Shown piece by piece: positions 47,035-59,030 of a stretch of DNA of 64,000 nt (positions within the stretch are counted from its first letter, which is position 1; each line of letters begins with the position of its first letter). A program made the position numbers and the translations under genes. The notes under the pieces were generated by a model. The model saw only the letters and a list, made by a program, of their open reading frames with translations. It was not told the DNA's origin and did not search any database. The DNA comes from Nonomuraea aridisoli (GTDB lineage: Bacteria; Actinomycetota; Actinomycetes; Streptosporangiales; Streptosporangiaceae): the NCBI RefSeq assembly GCF_003236395.1, contig NZ_POUD01000005.1, forward strand, positions 25,365 to 89,364, read 5' to 3'.

Positions 47035-48356
47035 GCACCGCTTATGACGAGGCCACCGAGGGCAAGGTCTACTCGGTCAACGGCGGAGACTGGGACCAGG
47101 TCGTCGCCGACGCGCGCGACACCGAAGAAGAGCGCCTCGTCGTCAACATGGGCCCCCAGCACCCGTCCACGCACGGCGTGCTCCGGCTGGTGCTGACGCT
47201 CGACGGCGAGACGGTGACCGAGGCGCGCGGCGTCATCGGCTACCTGCACACCGGCATCGAGAAGAACATGGAATACCGGACGTGGACGCAGGGCACCACG
47301 TTCGTGACCCGCATGGACTATCTCTCGCCGATCTTCAACGAGACCGCCTACTGCCTGGGCGTGGAGAAGCTGCTCGGCATCACCGACCGGATCCCCGAGC
47401 GGGCGCAGGCCATCCGCGTGATGATGATGGAGCTCAACCGCATCTCCTCGCACCTGGTGGCCATGGGCACGTTCGGCATGGAGCTGGGCGCGACCACGCC
47501 GTTCCTGTTCGGCTACCGCGACCGCGAGCTGATCATGGACCTGTTCGAGTACATCACGGGTCTGCGGATGAACCACGCCTACGTCAGGCCGGGCGGCGTG
47601 AGCGTCGACCTGCCCGCGGGCGCGGTCGACAAGGTCGGTGAGTTCCTCAAGGAGATGCCCAAGCGGATCAAGGACATCCGCAAGCTCCTCGACGCCAACC
47701 CGGTCTACCTGCGCCGCACGAAGGACGTGGCCTACCTCGACCTGACCGGCTGCATGGCGCTCGGCGTCACCGGCCCGATCCTGCGCGCCGCCGGCCTGCC
47801 GTGGGACCTGCGCAAGTCGCAGCCCTACTGCGGCTACGAGACGTACGAGTTCGACGTCGCCACCGAGCGCGGCTGCGACGTCTACTCGCGCTACCTGGTG
47901 CGCATGAAGGAGATGGAGGAGTCCCTCAAGATCATCGAGCAGGCCCTGGACCGGATCGCCGGCCCGCTCAAGGGCGACCCGGTGATGATCGAGGACAAGA
48001 AGATCGGCTGGCCCGCGCAGCTCGCGCTCGGCCCCGACGGGTTCGGCAACTCGCCCGACCACATCGCCCACATCATGGGCACCTCGATGGAGGCCCTCAT
48101 CCACCACTTCAAGCTGGTGACCGAGGGCTTCCGGGTGCCGGCCGGGCAGGCGTACGCCAGCATCGAGTCGCCCAAGGGCGAGCTCGGCGCCCACGTGGTC
48201 AGCGACGGCGGCACCCGCCCCTTCCGCGTGCACTTCCGTGAGCCGTCCTTCTGCAACCTGCAGGCTTTCCCCGCGATGGCGGAGGGCGGCCAGGTCGCCG
48301 ACGTGATCGCCGCGGTGGCTTCTATCGACCCCGTCATGGGAGGTGTGGACCGGTGA
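47031..48356 (+). CDS. nuoD: NADH-quinone oxidoreductase subunit D
   Basis: NuoD forms the quinone pocket with NuoB. The 441-residue protein has [16 protein letters not shown] with the pocket His, [37 protein letters not shown], and [13 protein letters not shown]. Its C-terminus ends [17 protein letters not shown], the family signature with the terminal DxxxGxxDR. All expected elements are intact. GTG overlaps the nuoC stop and its own stop overlaps nuoE. Confidence 0.97.
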   Translation: MSTAYDEATEGKVYSVNGGDWDQVVADARDTEEERLVVNMGPQHPSTHGVLRLVLTLDGETVTEARGVIGYLHTGIEKNMEYRTWTQGTTFVTRMDYLSPIFNETAYCLGVEKLLGITDRIPERAQAIRVMMMELNRISSHLVAMGTFGMELGATTPFLFGYRDRELIMDLFEYITGLRMNHAYVRPGGVSVDLPAGAVDKVGEFLKEMPKRIKDIRKLLDANPVYLRRTKDVAYLDLTGCMALGVTGPILRAAGLPWDLRKSQPYCGYETYEFDVATERGCDVYSRYLVRMKEMEESLKIIEQALDRIAGPLKGDPVMIEDKKIGWPAQLALGPDGFGNSPDHIAHIMGTSMEALIHHFKLVTEGFRVPAGQAYASIESPKGELGAHVVSDGGTRPFRVHFREPSFCNLQAFPAMAEGGQVADVIAAVASIDPVMGGVDR

Positions 48357-49009
48357 CATATTCACCGGAAATCCGTGAGCGTCTGGAGCGGGACGCCAAG
48401 GAGATCATCGGCCGCTACCCGAAGACGCGGTCGGCCCTGCTGCCGCTGCTCCACCTCGTGCAGTCGGAGGACGGCTACGTCTCCGACGACGGGCAGGAGT
48501 TCTGTGCCGAGATGCTCGGCATCAGCAAGGCCGAGGTCACGGGCGTCGCGACGTTCTACACCATGTACAAGCGCAAGCCGGTCGGCGACTACCACGTCGG
48601 CGTGTGCATCAACGCGCTGTGCGCGGTCATGGGCGGCGACCAGATCTGGGAGGAGCTGTCGGAGCACGTCGGCGTCGGTCACGACGAGGCGACGCCCGAC
48701 GGCAAGGTCTCGCTGGAGCGCCTGGAGTGCAACGCGGCCTGCGACTTCGCGCCGGTCATGATGGTCAACTGGGAGTTCTTCGACAACCAGACCCCCGAGT
48801 CGGCCAAGCAGCTCGTCGACGACCTGCGCGCCGGCAAGGAAGTGCGCCCCACGCGCGGCCCGAACCGGCTGTGCACCTTCAAGGAGGCCTCGCGCGTGCT
48901 GGCCGGCCTGCCCGACGACCTGGCGGGCGAGGGCCCGTCGGCCGCGGGCGCGTCGCTCGAGGGGCTGAAGGTCGCCAAGGCCAACGGATGGAAGGCCCCC
49001 GAGGCATGA
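48353..49009 (+). CDS. nuoE: NADH-quinone oxidoreductase subunit E
   Basis: NuoE is a thioredoxin-fold subunit carrying the 2Fe-2S cluster N1a in the NADH module. The 218-residue protein has four Cys ligands: two in [14 protein letters not shown] and two in [16 protein letters not shown]. The N-terminal helix bundle contains [23 protein letters not shown]-terminal extension of about 45 residues is Ala/Gly-rich, common in actinobacteria. GTG start overlaps nuoD by 4 bases. Confidence 0.96.
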   Translation: MTYSPEIRERLERDAKEIIGRYPKTRSALLPLLHLVQSEDGYVSDDGQEFCAEMLGISKAEVTGVATFYTMYKRKPVGDYHVGVCINALCAVMGGDQIWEELSEHVGVGHDEATPDGKVSLERLECNAACDFAPVMMVNWEFFDNQTPESAKQLVDDLRAGKEVRPTRGPNRLCTFKEASRVLAGLPDDLAGEGPSAAGASLEGLKVAKANGWKAPEA

Positions 49010-50295
49010 GCACGACGCTGACACCGATCCTGACCGCCAACTGGGACCAGCCCGACTCCTTCACCATCGACGCCTACGGCGAGTACGCCGCGGCGCGCAA
49101 GGCCCTGGGCATGGACCCCGACGCCGTCATCCAGGCCGTGAAGGACTCCGGCCTGCGCGGCCGCGGCGGGGCGGGCTTCCCCACCGGCATGAAGTGGGGC
49201 TTCATCCCGCAGGGCGACGGCAAGCCGCACTATCTCGTCGTCAACGCCGACGAGTCGGAGCCGGGCACCTGCAAGGACATCCCGCTGATGATGGCCAACC
49301 CGCACGCGCTGGTCGAGGGCATCATCATCACGTCGTACGCGATCCGCGCCAACCACGCCTTCGTCTACGTGCGCGGCGAGGTGCTGCACGTCATCCGCCG
49401 GCTGCACGCGGCCGTGCGGGAGGCGTACGCCAAGGGGTATCTCGGCAAGGACGTCTTCGACTCCGGCTTCGACCTGGAGCTGGTCGTGCACAGCGGCGCG
49501 GGCGCCTACATCTGCGGCGAGGAGACGGCACTGCTCGACTCGCTCGAGGGCTTCCGTGGTCAACCCCGGCTCAAGCCTCCGTTCCCGGCCGTGGCGGGCC
49601 TGTACGCCTCGCCCACTGTCGTGAACAACGTCGAGTCGATCGCGAGTGTTCCCTCGATCATCGGCAAGGGCGCCGACTGGTTCGCCGGGATGGGCACCGA
49701 GAAGTCCAAGGGCTTCGGCATCTTCTCCCTCAGCGGCCACGTCACCCGCCCCGGCCAGTACGAGGCCCCGCTCGGCATCACGCTGCGCGAGCTGCTCGAC
49801 ATGGCGGGCGGCATCCGCGCCGGGCACCAGATCAAGTTCTGGACCCCCGGCGGCTCGTCCACGCCGATCTTCACCGACGAGCACCTCGACGTGCCGCTCG
49901 ACTTCGAGGCGGTCGGCGCTAAGGGCTCCATGCTGGGCACGCGCGCGCTGCAGATCTTCGACGAGACCACCTGCGTGGTCCGCACGGTGCTGCGCTGGAC
50001 GGAGTTCTACGCCCACGAGTCCTGCGGCAAGTGCACGCCCTGCCGCGAGGGCACGTACTGGCTCAAGCAGGTGCTCAAGCGCCTGGAGGCCGGCCAGGGC
50101 ACCGAAGAGGACCTGTCCACGATCACCGACATCGCGGACAACATCCTGGGCCGCTCGTTCTGCGCGCTGGGTGACGGCGCGACGAGCCCGATCCACTCCT
50201 CGGTGAAGTACTTCCGCGAGGAGTACCTCAAGCACTTCGAGATCGGCGGCTGTCCGTTCGACCCGAAGAAGTCCACTCTCTGGGGTGAGCAGTGA
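49006..50295 (+). CDS. nuoF: NADH-quinone oxidoreductase subunit F
   Basis: NuoF binds NADH and FMN and passes electrons to cluster N3. The 429-residue protein shows the NADH loop [18 protein letters not shown], the FMN motif [30 protein letters not shown], and the 4Fe-4S ligands [11 protein letters not shown] plus a later Cys in [11 protein letters not shown]. Length is normal. It completes the E-F-G input module with its neighbours. ATG overlaps the nuoE stop as ATGA. Confidence 0.97.
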   Translation: MSTTLTPILTANWDQPDSFTIDAYGEYAAARKALGMDPDAVIQAVKDSGLRGRGGAGFPTGMKWGFIPQGDGKPHYLVVNADESEPGTCKDIPLMMANPHALVEGIIITSYAIRANHAFVYVRGEVLHVIRRLHAAVREAYAKGYLGKDVFDSGFDLELVVHSGAGAYICGEETALLDSLEGFRGQPRLKPPFPAVAGLYASPTVVNNVESIASVPSIIGKGADWFAGMGTEKSKGFGIFSLSGHVTRPGQYEAPLGITLRELLDMAGGIRAGHQIKFWTPGGSSTPIFTDEHLDVPLDFEAVGAKGSMLGTRALQIFDETTCVVRTVLRWTEFYAHESCGKCTPCREGTYWLKQVLKRLEAGQGTEEDLSTITDIADNILGRSFCALGDGATSPIHSSVKYFREEYLKHFEIGGCPFDPKKSTLWGEQ

Positions 50296-52667
50296 CCGTC
50301 GTAGAGACCGAAACGAACCTGGTGACCCTGACCATCGACGGGTTCCAGGTCAGTGTCCCCAAGGGCACTCTGATCATCAGGGCCGCCGAGCTCCTGGGCA
50401 TCCAGATCCCCAGGTTCTGCGACCACCCGCTGCTCGACCCGGCGGCCAACTGCCGCCAGTGCCTGGTCGACATCCCCGACGCGGGCAACGGCCGCGGCTT
50501 CCCCAAGCCGCAGCCGTCGTGCGCCATCGAGGTGGCCGAGGGCATGGTGGTGCAGACGCAGCTCACCTCCCCGGTCGCCGAGAAGGCGCAGCGGGCGGCG
50601 ATGGAGTTCCTGCTGCTGAACCACCCGCTCGACTGCCCGGTCTGCGACAAGGGCGGCGAGTGCCCCCTGCAGAACCAGGCCATGTCCAACGGCCGCGGCG
50701 AGTCCCGGTTCCAGGAGCAGAAGCGCACCTTCCCCAAGCCGCTGCCGCTGTCGACGCAGGTGCTGCTCGACCGTGAGCGCTGCGTCCAGTGCGCGCGCTG
50801 CATCCGCTTCTCCGACCAGATCGCGGGCGACCCGCTCATCGAGTTCTTCGAGCGCGGGGCCAAGGAGCAGGTGCGCACGGCCGACGGCAAGCCGTTCAAC
50901 TCCTACTTCTCCGGCAACACGGTGCAGATCTGCCCGGTCGGCGCGCTCACCGGCGCCGCCTACCGCTTCCGCGCCCGCCCGTTCGACCTCGTCTCCACGC
51001 CGAGCGCGTGCGAGCACTGCGCCTCCGGCTGCAGCATGCGCACCGACCACCGGCGCGGCCGGGTCACCCGCCGCCTGGCGGGCAACGACCCGCAGGTGAA
51101 CGAGGAGTGGAACTGCGACAAGGGCCGCTGGGCGTTCACCTACGCGACACAGCCCGACCGGCTCAAGCAGCCCCTCGTCCGCAACGAGGAGGGCGTGCTC
51201 GTGCCCGCCTCGTGGCCGGAGGCGCTGATGGTGGCCGCGCAGGGCCTGGCCAACGCCCGCGGCAAGGCCGGCGTGCTGGTCGGCGGCCGCGTCACGGTCG
51301 AGGACGCCTACGCCTACGCCAAGTTCGCCCGCATCGCCCTCGGCACCAACGACGTCGACTTCCGCGCCCGGCCGCACTCCGCCGAGGAGGCGCAGTTCCT
51401 GGCGCACGCGGTGGCCGGCAAGGGCATCGAGATCAGCTACGCCGACCTCGAGAACGCCCCCCACGTGCTGCTCGTCGGGTTCGAGCCCGAGGAGGAGTCG
51501 CCGATCGTCTTCCTGCGCCTGCGCAAGGCGTGGATGAAGAAGGGCCTGAAGGTCACCGCGATCGCGCCGTTCGCCACCCCCGGGCTGGAGAAGATGGGCG
51601 GCACGCTCGTCCGCACCGCCCCGGGCGCCGAGGCCGACGCGATCGGCTACCTGGTCGGCACGCTGGCCCCGGGCACGATCGTGCTCGCCGGCGAGCGCCT
51701 GGCCACCGTCCCCGGCGCGTTGTCCGCTCTCGTCCGCCTCGCCGCCGCCTCCGACGCCAGGCTCGCCTGGATCCCGCGGCGGGCCGGTGAGCGCGGCGCC
51801 ATCGAGGCCGGCGCGCTGCCCAACCTGCTGCCGATCGGCCGCCCGGTGGACGACGAGACCGCCCGGGCCGAGGTCGCCCGGCTGTGGAACGTCGCCTCGC
51901 TGCCCGCCACGCCGGGCCGCGACACCTCCGCCATCCTGGCCGCCGCCCGCGACGGCGAGCTCGACGCGCTGGTCGTGGCCGGCGTCGACCCGTACGACCT
52001 GGCCGACCCGGCCGCGGCTCTGGAGGCGCTGGAGCGCACGCCGTTCATCGTCAGCCTGGAGATCCGCGCCAGCGCCGTCACCGACCGCGCCGACGTGGTG
52101 CTGCCCGTCGCCGCCGTCCAGGAGAAGGGCGGCACGTTCGTCAACTGGGAGGGCAGGGGCCGCTCGTTCGAGGCGCCGCTGAAGGTGCCCGGCCTGCAGT
52201 CCGACCTCGCCGTGATCGCCAACCTGGCCGACCGGATGGACGTCCACCTCGCCCTGCCGGACGCCAAGGCGGTCCGGCGCGAGCTGTCCACGCTGGGTTC
52301 CTGGCGCGGCAGCCGCGTCCCGGCGCCGAGCGTGCTGAGCCGCACGCCGGAGGTGCCCGAGACGGGTCAGGCGCTGCTGGCGACCTGGCACCTGCTGCTC
52401 GACGAGGGCAGGCTGCAGGACGGCGAGCCGTACCTCGCGGGCACCGCCCGCCCCGCCGAAGCGCTGCTCTCCGAGAGCACGGCCGCCGAGCTCGGCGTCA
52501 CCGACGGCGACAAGCTCGTCGTCGGCGGCATCGTGACGCTGCCGCTGCGCGTCGCCGACCTGCCCGACCGCGTGGTCTGGGTGCCGGCGAACTCCGGCGG
52601 CTGCTCGGTCACCCGTGATCTGCGCGCGGTGGCCGGCGACATCGTCACCATCGGGAGCGCCTCATGA
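50292..52667 (+). CDS. nuoG: NADH-quinone oxidoreductase subunit G
   Basis: NuoG is the large iron-sulfur subunit of the input arm. The 791-residue protein begins with a 2Fe-2S ferredoxin domain ([19 protein letters not shown] and a later Cys), then a His/Cys 4Fe-4S motif with [19 protein letters not shown], a third cluster site [10 protein letters not shown] plus QICPVGAL, and the extra [10 protein letters not shown] site (N7 type). A molybdopterin-oxidoreductase-like domain (from about 235) and a C-terminal domain ending near 790 follow. Cofactor binding by that domain has been lost in the family. GTG overlaps the nuoF stop. Confidence 0.96.
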   Translation: MTVVETETNLVTLTIDGFQVSVPKGTLIIRAAELLGIQIPRFCDHPLLDPAANCRQCLVDIPDAGNGRGFPKPQPSCAIEVAEGMVVQTQLTSPVAEKAQRAAMEFLLLNHPLDCPVCDKGGECPLQNQAMSNGRGESRFQEQKRTFPKPLPLSTQVLLDRERCVQCARCIRFSDQIAGDPLIEFFERGAKEQVRTADGKPFNSYFSGNTVQICPVGALTGAAYRFRARPFDLVSTPSACEHCASGCSMRTDHRRGRVTRRLAGNDPQVNEEWNCDKGRWAFTYATQPDRLKQPLVRNEEGVLVPASWPEALMVAAQGLANARGKAGVLVGGRVTVEDAYAYAKFARIALGTNDVDFRARPHSAEEAQFLAHAVAGKGIEISYADLENAPHVLLVGFEPEEESPIVFLRLRKAWMKKGLKVTAIAPFATPGLEKMGGTLVRTAPGAEADAIGYLVGTLAPGTIVLAGERLATVPGALSALVRLAAASDARLAWIPRRAGERGAIEAGALPNLLPIGRPVDDETARAEVARLWNVASLPATPGRDTSAILAAARDGELDALVVAGVDPYDLADPAAALEALERTPFIVSLEIRASAVTDRADVVLPVAAVQEKGGTFVNWEGRGRSFEAPLKVPGLQSDLAVIANLADRMDVHLALPDAKAVRRELSTLGSWRGSRVPAPSVLSRTPEVPETGQALLATWHLLLDEGRLQDGEPYLAGTARPAEALLSESTAAELGVTDGDKLVVGGIVTLPLRVADLPDRVVWVPANSGGCSVTRDLRAVAGDIVTIGSAS

Positions 52668-53965
52668 AACACGTACTCGCGGCCGATCCCACCCTTGCCG
52701 ACTTCGGCAAGGACCCGCTGTGGATCACCATCATCAAGGCCGTGATGCTGTTCGTCTTCCTGATGCTGGGCATCCTGTTCGGCGTCTGGTACGAGCGCAA
52801 GCTGATCTCCTGGATGCAGAACCGGCGCGGCCCGAACCGGGCCGGCAAGTTCGGTCTGCTGCAGTCCGCGGCCGACGGTCTGAAGATGGGCCTGAAGGAG
52901 GACATCTTCCCGACGACCGTGGACCGGGTGCTCTACCTGCTCGCACCGGTGATCATGGTGGTGCCGGCGTTCCTGGCCTTCTCGATCGTGCCGTTCGCGC
53001 CGATGGTCAACCTGTTCGGCGTGCAGACGCCGCTGCAGCTGGTGGACCTGCCGGTGGCGGTGCTCTTCATGCTCGCCATGGGCGCGGTCTCCGTCTACGG
53101 CGTGGTGCTGGCCGGCTGGTCGTCGCGCTCGCCGTACGCGCTGCTCGGCGGTCTGCGGTCGGCGGCGCAGGTGGTCTCCTACGAGATCGCGATGGGCCTG
53201 TCGTTCGTGGCGATCTTCCTGTTCGCCGGGACGCTCTCGACGTCGGAGATCGTGGCGGCGCAGGAGCAGACCTGGTTCGCGGTGCTGCTCATCCCGTCGT
53301 TCCTCATCTACGTGGTCTGCATGTTCGGTGAGGCGGCGCGCATCCCGTTCGACCTTCCCGAGGGTGAGGGCGAGCTGGTCGGCGGCTTCCAGACCGAGTA
53401 CTCCTCGTCGCTGAAGTTCGCCCTGATCATGATGGGCGAGTACCTGCACACCTTCACCGCCTCGGGCATCGCCGTGACGCTCTTCCTGGGCGGCTGGCGG
53501 GCGCCGTTCCCGATCTCCCTTTGGGAGGGCGCGAACGCGGGCTGGTGGCCGGTGTTGTGGTTCTTCATCAAGTTCGTGCTGGTCTTCAGCTTCATCGTGT
53601 GGGTGCGGGCCTCGCTGCCGCGCGTGCGCTACGACCAGCTGATGTCGCTGGGCTGGAAGGTGCTGATCCCGGTCAACCTGGCCTGGATCCTGCTGGTGGC
53701 CGCCGTGCGCAACCTGGTCGTCAACGAGGGCGACCGGATGATCGGGCTCGGCATCGCCGGGGTGGTCGTGATCGGCGCGCTGGCCATCTGGCTGCGGTTC
53801 GACACCGTCAACCAGCGGCGCAAGGAGGAGCGCAAGGCACAGGTGGACGCCGAGTTCGAGGAACTGTCCAGCGAGCCGACGGCCGGCGGCTTCCCGGTGC
53901 CGCCGCTCGACCTGCCGCACTACCACGGGGTGCAGCACAAGGAGATTCCCAGTGGGACTAACTGA
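52664..53965 (+). CDS. nuoH: NADH-quinone oxidoreductase subunit H
   Basis: NuoH joins the peripheral and membrane arms and lines the quinone tunnel. The 433-residue protein has eight or nine helices, the loop [37 protein letters not shown], and the conserved acidic segment [22 protein letters not shown] (in parts). A cytoplasmic C-terminal tail of about 45 residues is extra compared with E. coli. ATG overlaps nuoG by 4 bases; its 3' end overlaps nuoI by 14 bases. Confidence 0.97.
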   Translation: MKHVLAADPTLADFGKDPLWITIIKAVMLFVFLMLGILFGVWYERKLISWMQNRRGPNRAGKFGLLQSAADGLKMGLKEDIFPTTVDRVLYLLAPVIMVVPAFLAFSIVPFAPMVNLFGVQTPLQLVDLPVAVLFMLAMGAVSVYGVVLAGWSSRSPYALLGGLRSAAQVVSYEIAMGLSFVAIFLFAGTLSTSEIVAAQEQTWFAVLLIPSFLIYVVCMFGEAARIPFDLPEGEGELVGGFQTEYSSSLKFALIMMGEYLHTFTASGIAVTLFLGGWRAPFPISLWEGANAGWWPVLWFFIKFVLVFSFIVWVRASLPRVRYDQLMSLGWKVLIPVNLAWILLVAAVRNLVVNEGDRMIGLGIAGVVVIGALAIWLRFDTVNQRRKEERKAQVDAEFEELSSEPTAGGFPVPPLDLPHYHGVQHKEIPSGTN

Positions 53966-54467
53966 TTGGCTGAACCCCGTCAAGGGCTTCGGGGTCACCT
54001 TCCACACGATGTTCAAAAAGCCCGTCACGACGAACTACCCGGAGGTCAAGAAGCCGACGGCTCCTCGCTTCCACGGGCGTCACCAGCTCAACCGCTGGCC
54101 CGACGGGCTGGAGAAGTGCGTCGGGTGCGAGCTGTGCGCCTGGGTGTGTCCGGCCGACGCGATCTACGTCGAGGGCGCGGACAACACCGAGGAGGAGCGC
54201 TACTCGCCGGGTGAGCGTTACGGGCGCACGTACCAGATCAACTACCTGCGGTGCATCCTGTGCGGGCTCTGCATCGAGGCGTGCCCGACCCGCGCGCTCA
54301 CCATGACCAACGAGTACGAGCTCGCCGACACCAACCGCGAGAGCCTCATCTACACCAAGGAGATGTTGCTCGCGCCTCTCACGCCCGGCATGGAGCAGCC
54401 GCCGCACCCGATGCGGCTCGGTGAGACGGAAGAGGACTACTACCGGCTGGGGCGGACCAATGGGTGA
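53952..54467 (+). CDS. nuoI: NADH-quinone oxidoreductase subunit I
   Basis: NuoI carries clusters N6a and N6b. The 171-residue protein has two ferredoxin-type sites, [15 protein letters not shown] and [15 protein letters not shown], each with the full CxxCxxCxxxCP pattern. The N-terminal helix lies on the membrane ([15 protein letters not shown]). GTG start lies inside the nuoH end, and its stop lies 8 bases inside nuoJ, so translation is tightly coupled. Confidence 0.97.
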   Translation: MGLTDWLNPVKGFGVTFHTMFKKPVTTNYPEVKKPTAPRFHGRHQLNRWPDGLEKCVGCELCAWVCPADAIYVEGADNTEEERYSPGERYGRTYQINYLRCILCGLCIEACPTRALTMTNEYELADTNRESLIYTKEMLLAPLTPGMEQPPHPMRLGETEEDYYRLGRTNG

Positions 54468-55260
54468 GACCATCACGTTCTGGGTGCTCGCCGTCGTCTC
54501 AGTCGGCGCCGCGCTCGGCATGGTCTTCAACCGGAAGGCCGTCTACTCCGCGCTGATGCTCGGCGCGGTGATGCTCTGCCTGGCGGTCCTGTACGCGGTG
54601 CAGGACGCGCCGTTCCTGGCCGCCGTGCAGATCATCGTGTACACCGGCGCGATCATGATGCTGTTCCTGTTCGTGCTCATGCTCGTGGGCGTCGACTCGT
54701 CCGACTCGTTCGTCGAAACGATCAAGGGGCAGCGCTTCTGGGCGTTCCTCGCGGCGCTCGGTTTCGTGGTGCTGATCGTCGCGGCCCTCGGCAACGTGGT
54801 CTTCGCGCCGCAGGTCGGGCTGACCGCGGTCACCGAGCAGGGCGGCGGCTACATCCGCTCGATCGCGACCGAGCTGTTCACCCGGTACGTCTTCGCGTTC
54901 GAGATCACCTCGGCGCTGCTGATCACCGCGGCGCTCGGCGCGATGGTGCTGGCGCACCGCGAGCGGCTCACCGAGAAGCCGACGCAGAAGGATCTCTCCC
55001 GCGCCCGCTTCCGCGGCGACCACCCGTCGCCGCTGCCCGGGCCCGGCACGTACGCGCGCAACAACGCGGTCGACATGCCCGCTCGGCTGCCCGACGGCTC
55101 GGCCGCCGAGTCCTCGGTCAACCGCTACATCGCGCGCTACGACGTCGAGCACGGCCGGCTGCCGCAGGACCCCGAGCTCGCCGAGGCCATCCGGCACACG
55201 GCGGAGGAGAACGTCCCGCAGACCGAGGCAGAGCAGAGCAGCAATGAGGTGACCAAGTGA
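54460..55260 (+). CDS. nuoJ: NADH-quinone oxidoreductase subunit J
   Basis: NuoJ is a membrane subunit with five helices within residues 1-165. The third contains the family motif [22 protein letters not shown], with the pi-bulge region thought to move during pumping. A hydrophilic C-terminal extension of about 100 residues (from about 168) is Arg/Ser/Glu-rich and ends in an acidic stretch; it is longer than in E. coli. ATG 54460 overlaps nuoI by 8 bases. Confidence 0.95.
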   Translation: MGETITFWVLAVVSVGAALGMVFNRKAVYSALMLGAVMLCLAVLYAVQDAPFLAAVQIIVYTGAIMMLFLFVLMLVGVDSSDSFVETIKGQRFWAFLAALGFVVLIVAALGNVVFAPQVGLTAVTEQGGGYIRSIATELFTRYVFAFEITSALLITAALGAMVLAHRERLTEKPTQKDLSRARFRGDHPSPLPGPGTYARNNAVDMPARLPDGSAAESSVNRYIARYDVEHGRLPQDPELAEAIRHTAEENVPQTEAEQSSNEVTK

Positions 55261-55553
55261 CGACGCACTACCTCGTCCTTTCCGGCCTGCTGTTCGCCAT
55301 CGGCGCCATGGGCGTGCTGATCCGGCGCAACGCGATCGTGGTGTTCATGTGCGTGGAGCTCATGCTCAACGCCTGCAACCTCGCGTTCGTCACCTTCTCC
55401 AGGCAGGTCGGCAACCTGGAGGGCCAGATCATCGCGTTCTTCGTGATGGTGGTGGCCGCGGCCGAGGTCGTGGTCGGCCTTGCCATCATCGTGACGATCT
55501 TCCGAACCCGCAGGTCCGCGTCCGTCGACGACGCCAACCTGCTGAAGTACTAA
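55257..55553 (+). CDS. nuoK: NADH-quinone oxidoreductase subunit K
   Basis: NuoK is an Mrp-related membrane subunit with three helices. The 98-residue protein keeps the two buried glutamates: one in [19 protein letters not shown] and one in [19 protein letters not shown]. Both are important for proton transfer. GTG start overlaps the nuoJ stop by 4 bases; 10 bases separate it from nuoL. Confidence 0.96.
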   Translation: MTTHYLVLSGLLFAIGAMGVLIRRNAIVVFMCVELMLNACNLAFVTFSRQVGNLEGQIIAFFVMVVAAAEVVVGLAIIVTIFRTRRSASVDDANLLKY

Positions 55554-55563
55554 GAGGTGACTG

Positions 55564-57474
55564 GTGGAATCTCAACTCGCTGAGATCGCCCAGCACACCG
55601 GCGGAGTGATCGGCAACGCCTGGCTGATGATCGCCTTCCCTCTCGTGGGGGCGTTCATCCTGCTGGTGTTCAACCGCTTCACCAACCGGTGGGGCCACCT
55701 GCTGGGCGTGGCCATGTCCCTCGCCTCGTTCGTGGTGGCAGTGCTGGCGTTCGTCGAGCTGCTCGGCTTCGGGCCGGAGGAGCGCCGCCGGGCCGTGCAC
55801 CTGTACGAGTTCATCCCCGGCATGGTCGACATGGGGCTGCTGATCGACCCGCTGTCGATCAGCTTCGCGCTGCTGATCACGGGTGTCGGATCGCTGATCC
55901 ACATCTACTCGATCGGCTACATGTCCCACGACGAGCACCGGCGCAGGTTCTTCTCCTACCTGAACCTGTTCGTGGCCGCGATGCTCCTGCTCGTGCTCGC
56001 CGACAACTACGTGGGCCTGTTCATCGGCTGGGAGGGCGTCGGTCTGGCGTCGTACCTGCTGATCGGGTTCTGGCAGTTCAAGCCGTCGGCGGCGACCGCG
56101 GCGAAGAAGGCGTTCGTCGTCAACCGCGTCGGTGACTTCGGGCTGCTCGTCGGCATGTTCGTCATCTGGACGACGTTCGGCACGCTGACCTTCAAGGGAC
56201 TCGGCGAGCAGATCGCGCCCGGCACCCAGAACGGCACCATGCTGGCCATCGGCCTGCTGCTGCTCCTCGGCGCCTGCGGCAAGTCGGCGCAGCTGCCGCT
56301 GCAGTCCTGGCTCCTCGACGCCATGGAGGGCCCGACCCCGGTCTCGGCCCTCATCCACGCCGCGACCATGGTCACCGCCGGCGTCTACCTGGTGGTCCGC
56401 TCGGGGGCGTTCTTCTTCCCCGAGGGCTCGGGGGCGGCGCTCGCCGTCGCCATCGTCGGCGCGGTCACGCTGCTCGCCGGTGCGATCATCGGTTGCGCGA
56501 AGGACGACATCAAGAAGGGCCTGGCCGGCTCGACGATGTCGCAGATCGGCTACATGATGCTCGGCGCGGGCCTCGGCCCGGCGGGCTACGCCTTCGCGAT
56601 CGGCCACCTGATCACGCACGGCTTCTTCAAGGCCGACATGTTCCTCGGCGCCGGCTCGGTCATGCACGGCATGAACGACGAAGTGGACATGAGGAAGTAC
56701 GGCGCCCTGCGCAAGGTCATGCCGATCACGTTCGTCACGTTCTTCATCGGCTACCTGGCGATCATCGGGTTCCCGCTGCTGTCCGGTTACTTCACCAAGG
56801 ACGGCATCATCGAGACCGCGGTCCACCACCAGCCGATCCTGGGCTGGCTGGCCGTGCTCGGCGCGGGCATCACCGGCTTCTACATGTCCCGGATGATCTT
56901 CATGACCTTCTTCGGCGAGAAGCGCTGGGCCGACGACGCCCACCCGCACGAGTCGCCGCTGGTCATGACCGTGCCGCTGATGATCCTCTCGCTCGGCTCG
57001 ATCTTCCTGGGCGGTTACCTCATCCTGAGCAACCGGCTCCTGGACTGGCTCACCCCTGCGGTGGGCGCGCCGGCGGAGCGGCCGGAGTTCCACTTCACCA
57101 GCGTGCCCGGCCTCGCGACCCTCGCGCTCGTCGCGGTGGGCGCGATCATCGCCTGGATGAAGTACGGCAGGGTCCCGGTGCCCGCGGTGCAGCCGCGCGG
57201 CTCCTTCCTCACCACCTTCGCCCGGCGCGACCTGTACGGTGACGCGCTCAACGAGTCGCTCTTCATGCGTCCCGGTCAGTGGCTGACCCGTCTCGCGGTG
57301 TTCTTCGACAACCGCGGCATCGACGGGGTGGTCAACGGCCTGGCGGCGGGCATCGGCGGCAGCTCCGGGCGCCTGCGGCGGATCCAGACGGGCTTCGCCA
57401 GAACGTACGCGCTGTCCATCCTGATCGGTGCCGCGCTGCTCACCGGCGCCCTGCTCTTCGTTGGGAACATCTGA
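55564..57474 (+). CDS. nuoL: NADH-quinone oxidoreductase subunit L
   Basis: NuoL is the distal antiporter-like proton pump subunit. The 636-residue protein has about 16 helices. It has [36 protein letters not shown] with the key Glu, [34 protein letters not shown] (in parts) with the channel Lys/His, and a C-terminal lateral helix region. It starts at GTG with GAGGTGA upstream. Its TGA overlaps the nuoM ATG (TGATG). Confidence 0.97.
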   Translation: MESQLAEIAQHTGGVIGNAWLMIAFPLVGAFILLVFNRFTNRWGHLLGVAMSLASFVVAVLAFVELLGFGPEERRRAVHLYEFIPGMVDMGLLIDPLSISFALLITGVGSLIHIYSIGYMSHDEHRRRFFSYLNLFVAAMLLLVLADNYVGLFIGWEGVGLASYLLIGFWQFKPSAATAAKKAFVVNRVGDFGLLVGMFVIWTTFGTLTFKGLGEQIAPGTQNGTMLAIGLLLLLGACGKSAQLPLQSWLLDAMEGPTPVSALIHAATMVTAGVYLVVRSGAFFFPEGSGAALAVAIVGAVTLLAGAIIGCAKDDIKKGLAGSTMSQIGYMMLGAGLGPAGYAFAIGHLITHGFFKADMFLGAGSVMHGMNDEVDMRKYGALRKVMPITFVTFFIGYLAIIGFPLLSGYFTKDGIIETAVHHQPILGWLAVLGAGITGFYMSRMIFMTFFGEKRWADDAHPHESPLVMTVPLMILSLGSIFLGGYLILSNRLLDWLTPAVGAPAERPEFHFTSVPGLATLALVAVGAIIAWMKYGRVPVPAVQPRGSFLTTFARRDLYGDALNESLFMRPGQWLTRLAVFFDNRGIDGVVNGLAAGIGGSSGRLRRIQTGFARTYALSILIGAALLTGALLFVGNI

Positions 57475-59030
57475 TGTCACCCTGGCTTCCGATACTCATG
57501 GCGGTGCCCGTGGTGGGCGCCATCGTGGTGGCCCTGCTTCCCAAGGGCAGTGACAAGCTGGCCAAGCAGGTCACCCTGCTGGTCTCGCTGCTGGTGCTGG
57601 TCCTGACGGGCGTCATGGCCGCCGGGTTCGACCCGTCGGGCGACCGCTTCCAGTTCGTCGCCGAGTACAACTGGATCCCGAGCTTCGGCGTGAAGTTCGG
57701 GGTCGGCGTCGACGGCGTCGCGCTCGTGCTCATCGCCCTGTCGGTGGTGCTGGTGCCGCTCGTGGTGCTGGCCTCCTGGCACGACGCCGACGGCGTCAAG
57801 ACGGCCGACGGCACGCTGATCACGCCGAAGCGGTCGGTGAAGACGTACTTCGCGCTGCTGCTGGTGCTGGAGACGATGATGATCGGCGTCTTCGCGGCGA
57901 CCGACATCTTCCTCTTCTACGTCTTCTTCGAAGCCATGCTGATCCCGATGTACTTCATGATCGGGTCGTACGGCGGGGCCCAGCGGTCGTACGCGGCCGT
58001 GAAGTTCCTGCTCTACTCGCTCTTCGGCGGCCTGCTCATGCTGGTCGCGGTCATCGGCCTCTACGTGGTCGCGGGCAAGCAGACGTTCATGTTCCCCGAG
58101 CTCGTCGGCGCCATCCAGGACCCGACGATGCAGAAGTGGCTCTTCGGCGGCTTCTTCATCGCGTTCGCGATCAAGGCGCCGCTCTGGCCGGTGCACACCT
58201 GGCTGCCCGACGCGGCGGCCCAGGCCCCGGCCGGCGCCGCGGTGCTGCTCGTGGGCGTGCTCGACAAGGTCGGCACGTTCGGCATGCTCCGCTTCTGCCT
58301 GGAGCTCTTCCCCGACGCCGCCAAGGCGTTCACGATGCCGATCGTCGTGCTGGCGGTCATCAGCATCGTCTACGGCGCCATCGTGGCCATCGGGCAGACC
58401 GACATGAAGCGGCTCATCGCCTACACGTCGATCTCCCACTTCGGCTTCATCGTGCTCGGCGTGTTCGCCATGTCGTCCGTCGCGCAGTCCGGCGCGGCCC
58501 TCTACATGGTCAACCACGGCTTCGCCACCGGCGCGCTGTTCCTGGCCGCGGGCTTCCTCATCGCCCGCCGCGGCTCGCCGTACATCGGCGACTACGGCGG
58601 CGTGCAGAAGGTCGCCCCGGTGCTCGCGGGCTTCTTCCTGATCGCGGGCCTGGCCGGTCTGTCGCTGCCGGGTCTGTCGTCGTTCGTCAGCGAGTTCATG
58701 GTGATGATCGGCACGTACTCGAGCCAGGCGCACGGCTCCGGCGCGCTCACGGTGGCGGCGATCATCTCCGCGGTGGCCGTCATCCTCGCGGCGGTCTACA
58801 TCCTGTGGATGGTCCAGCGGACCATGAACGGGCCGACGGCCGAGCCGGTCAAGGCCTTCAAAGACCTGAGCGCGCGTGAGGTGTGGGTGCTGGCCCCGCT
58901 GGTCGCGCTGATCATCGGCTTCGGCTTCTTCCCCAAGCCGCTGCTCGACGTGATCAACCCGTCAGTGCAACAGACGCTGACCAACGTGCAGGTTCCCACC
59001 TCCACCATCGCTGAAGGGACAGGTCAGTGA
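57474..59030 (+). CDS. nuoM: NADH-quinone oxidoreductase subunit M
   Basis: NuoM is the second antiporter-like subunit. The 518-residue protein has about 14 helices with the signature FYVFFEAMLIPMYFMIG (key Glu), AFAIKAPLWPVHTWLPDAAAQAPAGAAVLL (in parts) and DMKRLIAYTSISHFGFIVLG. Length and motifs are normal. GTG of nuoN overlaps its stop by 4 bases. Confidence 0.97.
   Translation: MSPWLPILMAVPVVGAIVVALLPKGSDKLAKQVTLLVSLLVLVLTGVMAAGFDPSGDRFQFVAEYNWIPSFGVKFGVGVDGVALVLIALSVVLVPLVVLASWHDADGVKTADGTLITPKRSVKTYFALLLVLETMMIGVFAATDIFLFYVFFEAMLIPMYFMIGSYGGAQRSYAAVKFLLYSLFGGLLMLVAVIGLYVVAGKQTFMFPELVGAIQDPTMQKWLFGGFFIAFAIKAPLWPVHTWLPDAAAQAPAGAAVLLVGVLDKVGTFGMLRFCLELFPDAAKAFTMPIVVLAVISIVYGAIVAIGQTDMKRLIAYTSISHFGFIVLGVFAMSSVAQSGAALYMVNHGFATGALFLAAGFLIARRGSPYIGDYGGVQKVAPVLAGFFLIAGLAGLSLPGLSSFVSEFMVMIGTYSSQAHGSGALTVAAIISAVAVILAAVYILWMVQRTMNGPTAEPVKAFKDLSAREVWVLAPLVALIIGFGFFPKPLLDVINPSVQQTLTNVQVPTSTIAEGTGQ

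Noticed and set aside
50007..52391. A 794-codon minus-strand frame opposite nuoF/nuoG
   Set aside because: High GC codon bias keeps antisense frames open. The plus strand encodes NuoG with all cluster ligands, and the minus-strand product has only Arg/Gly/Ala/His-rich low complexity.
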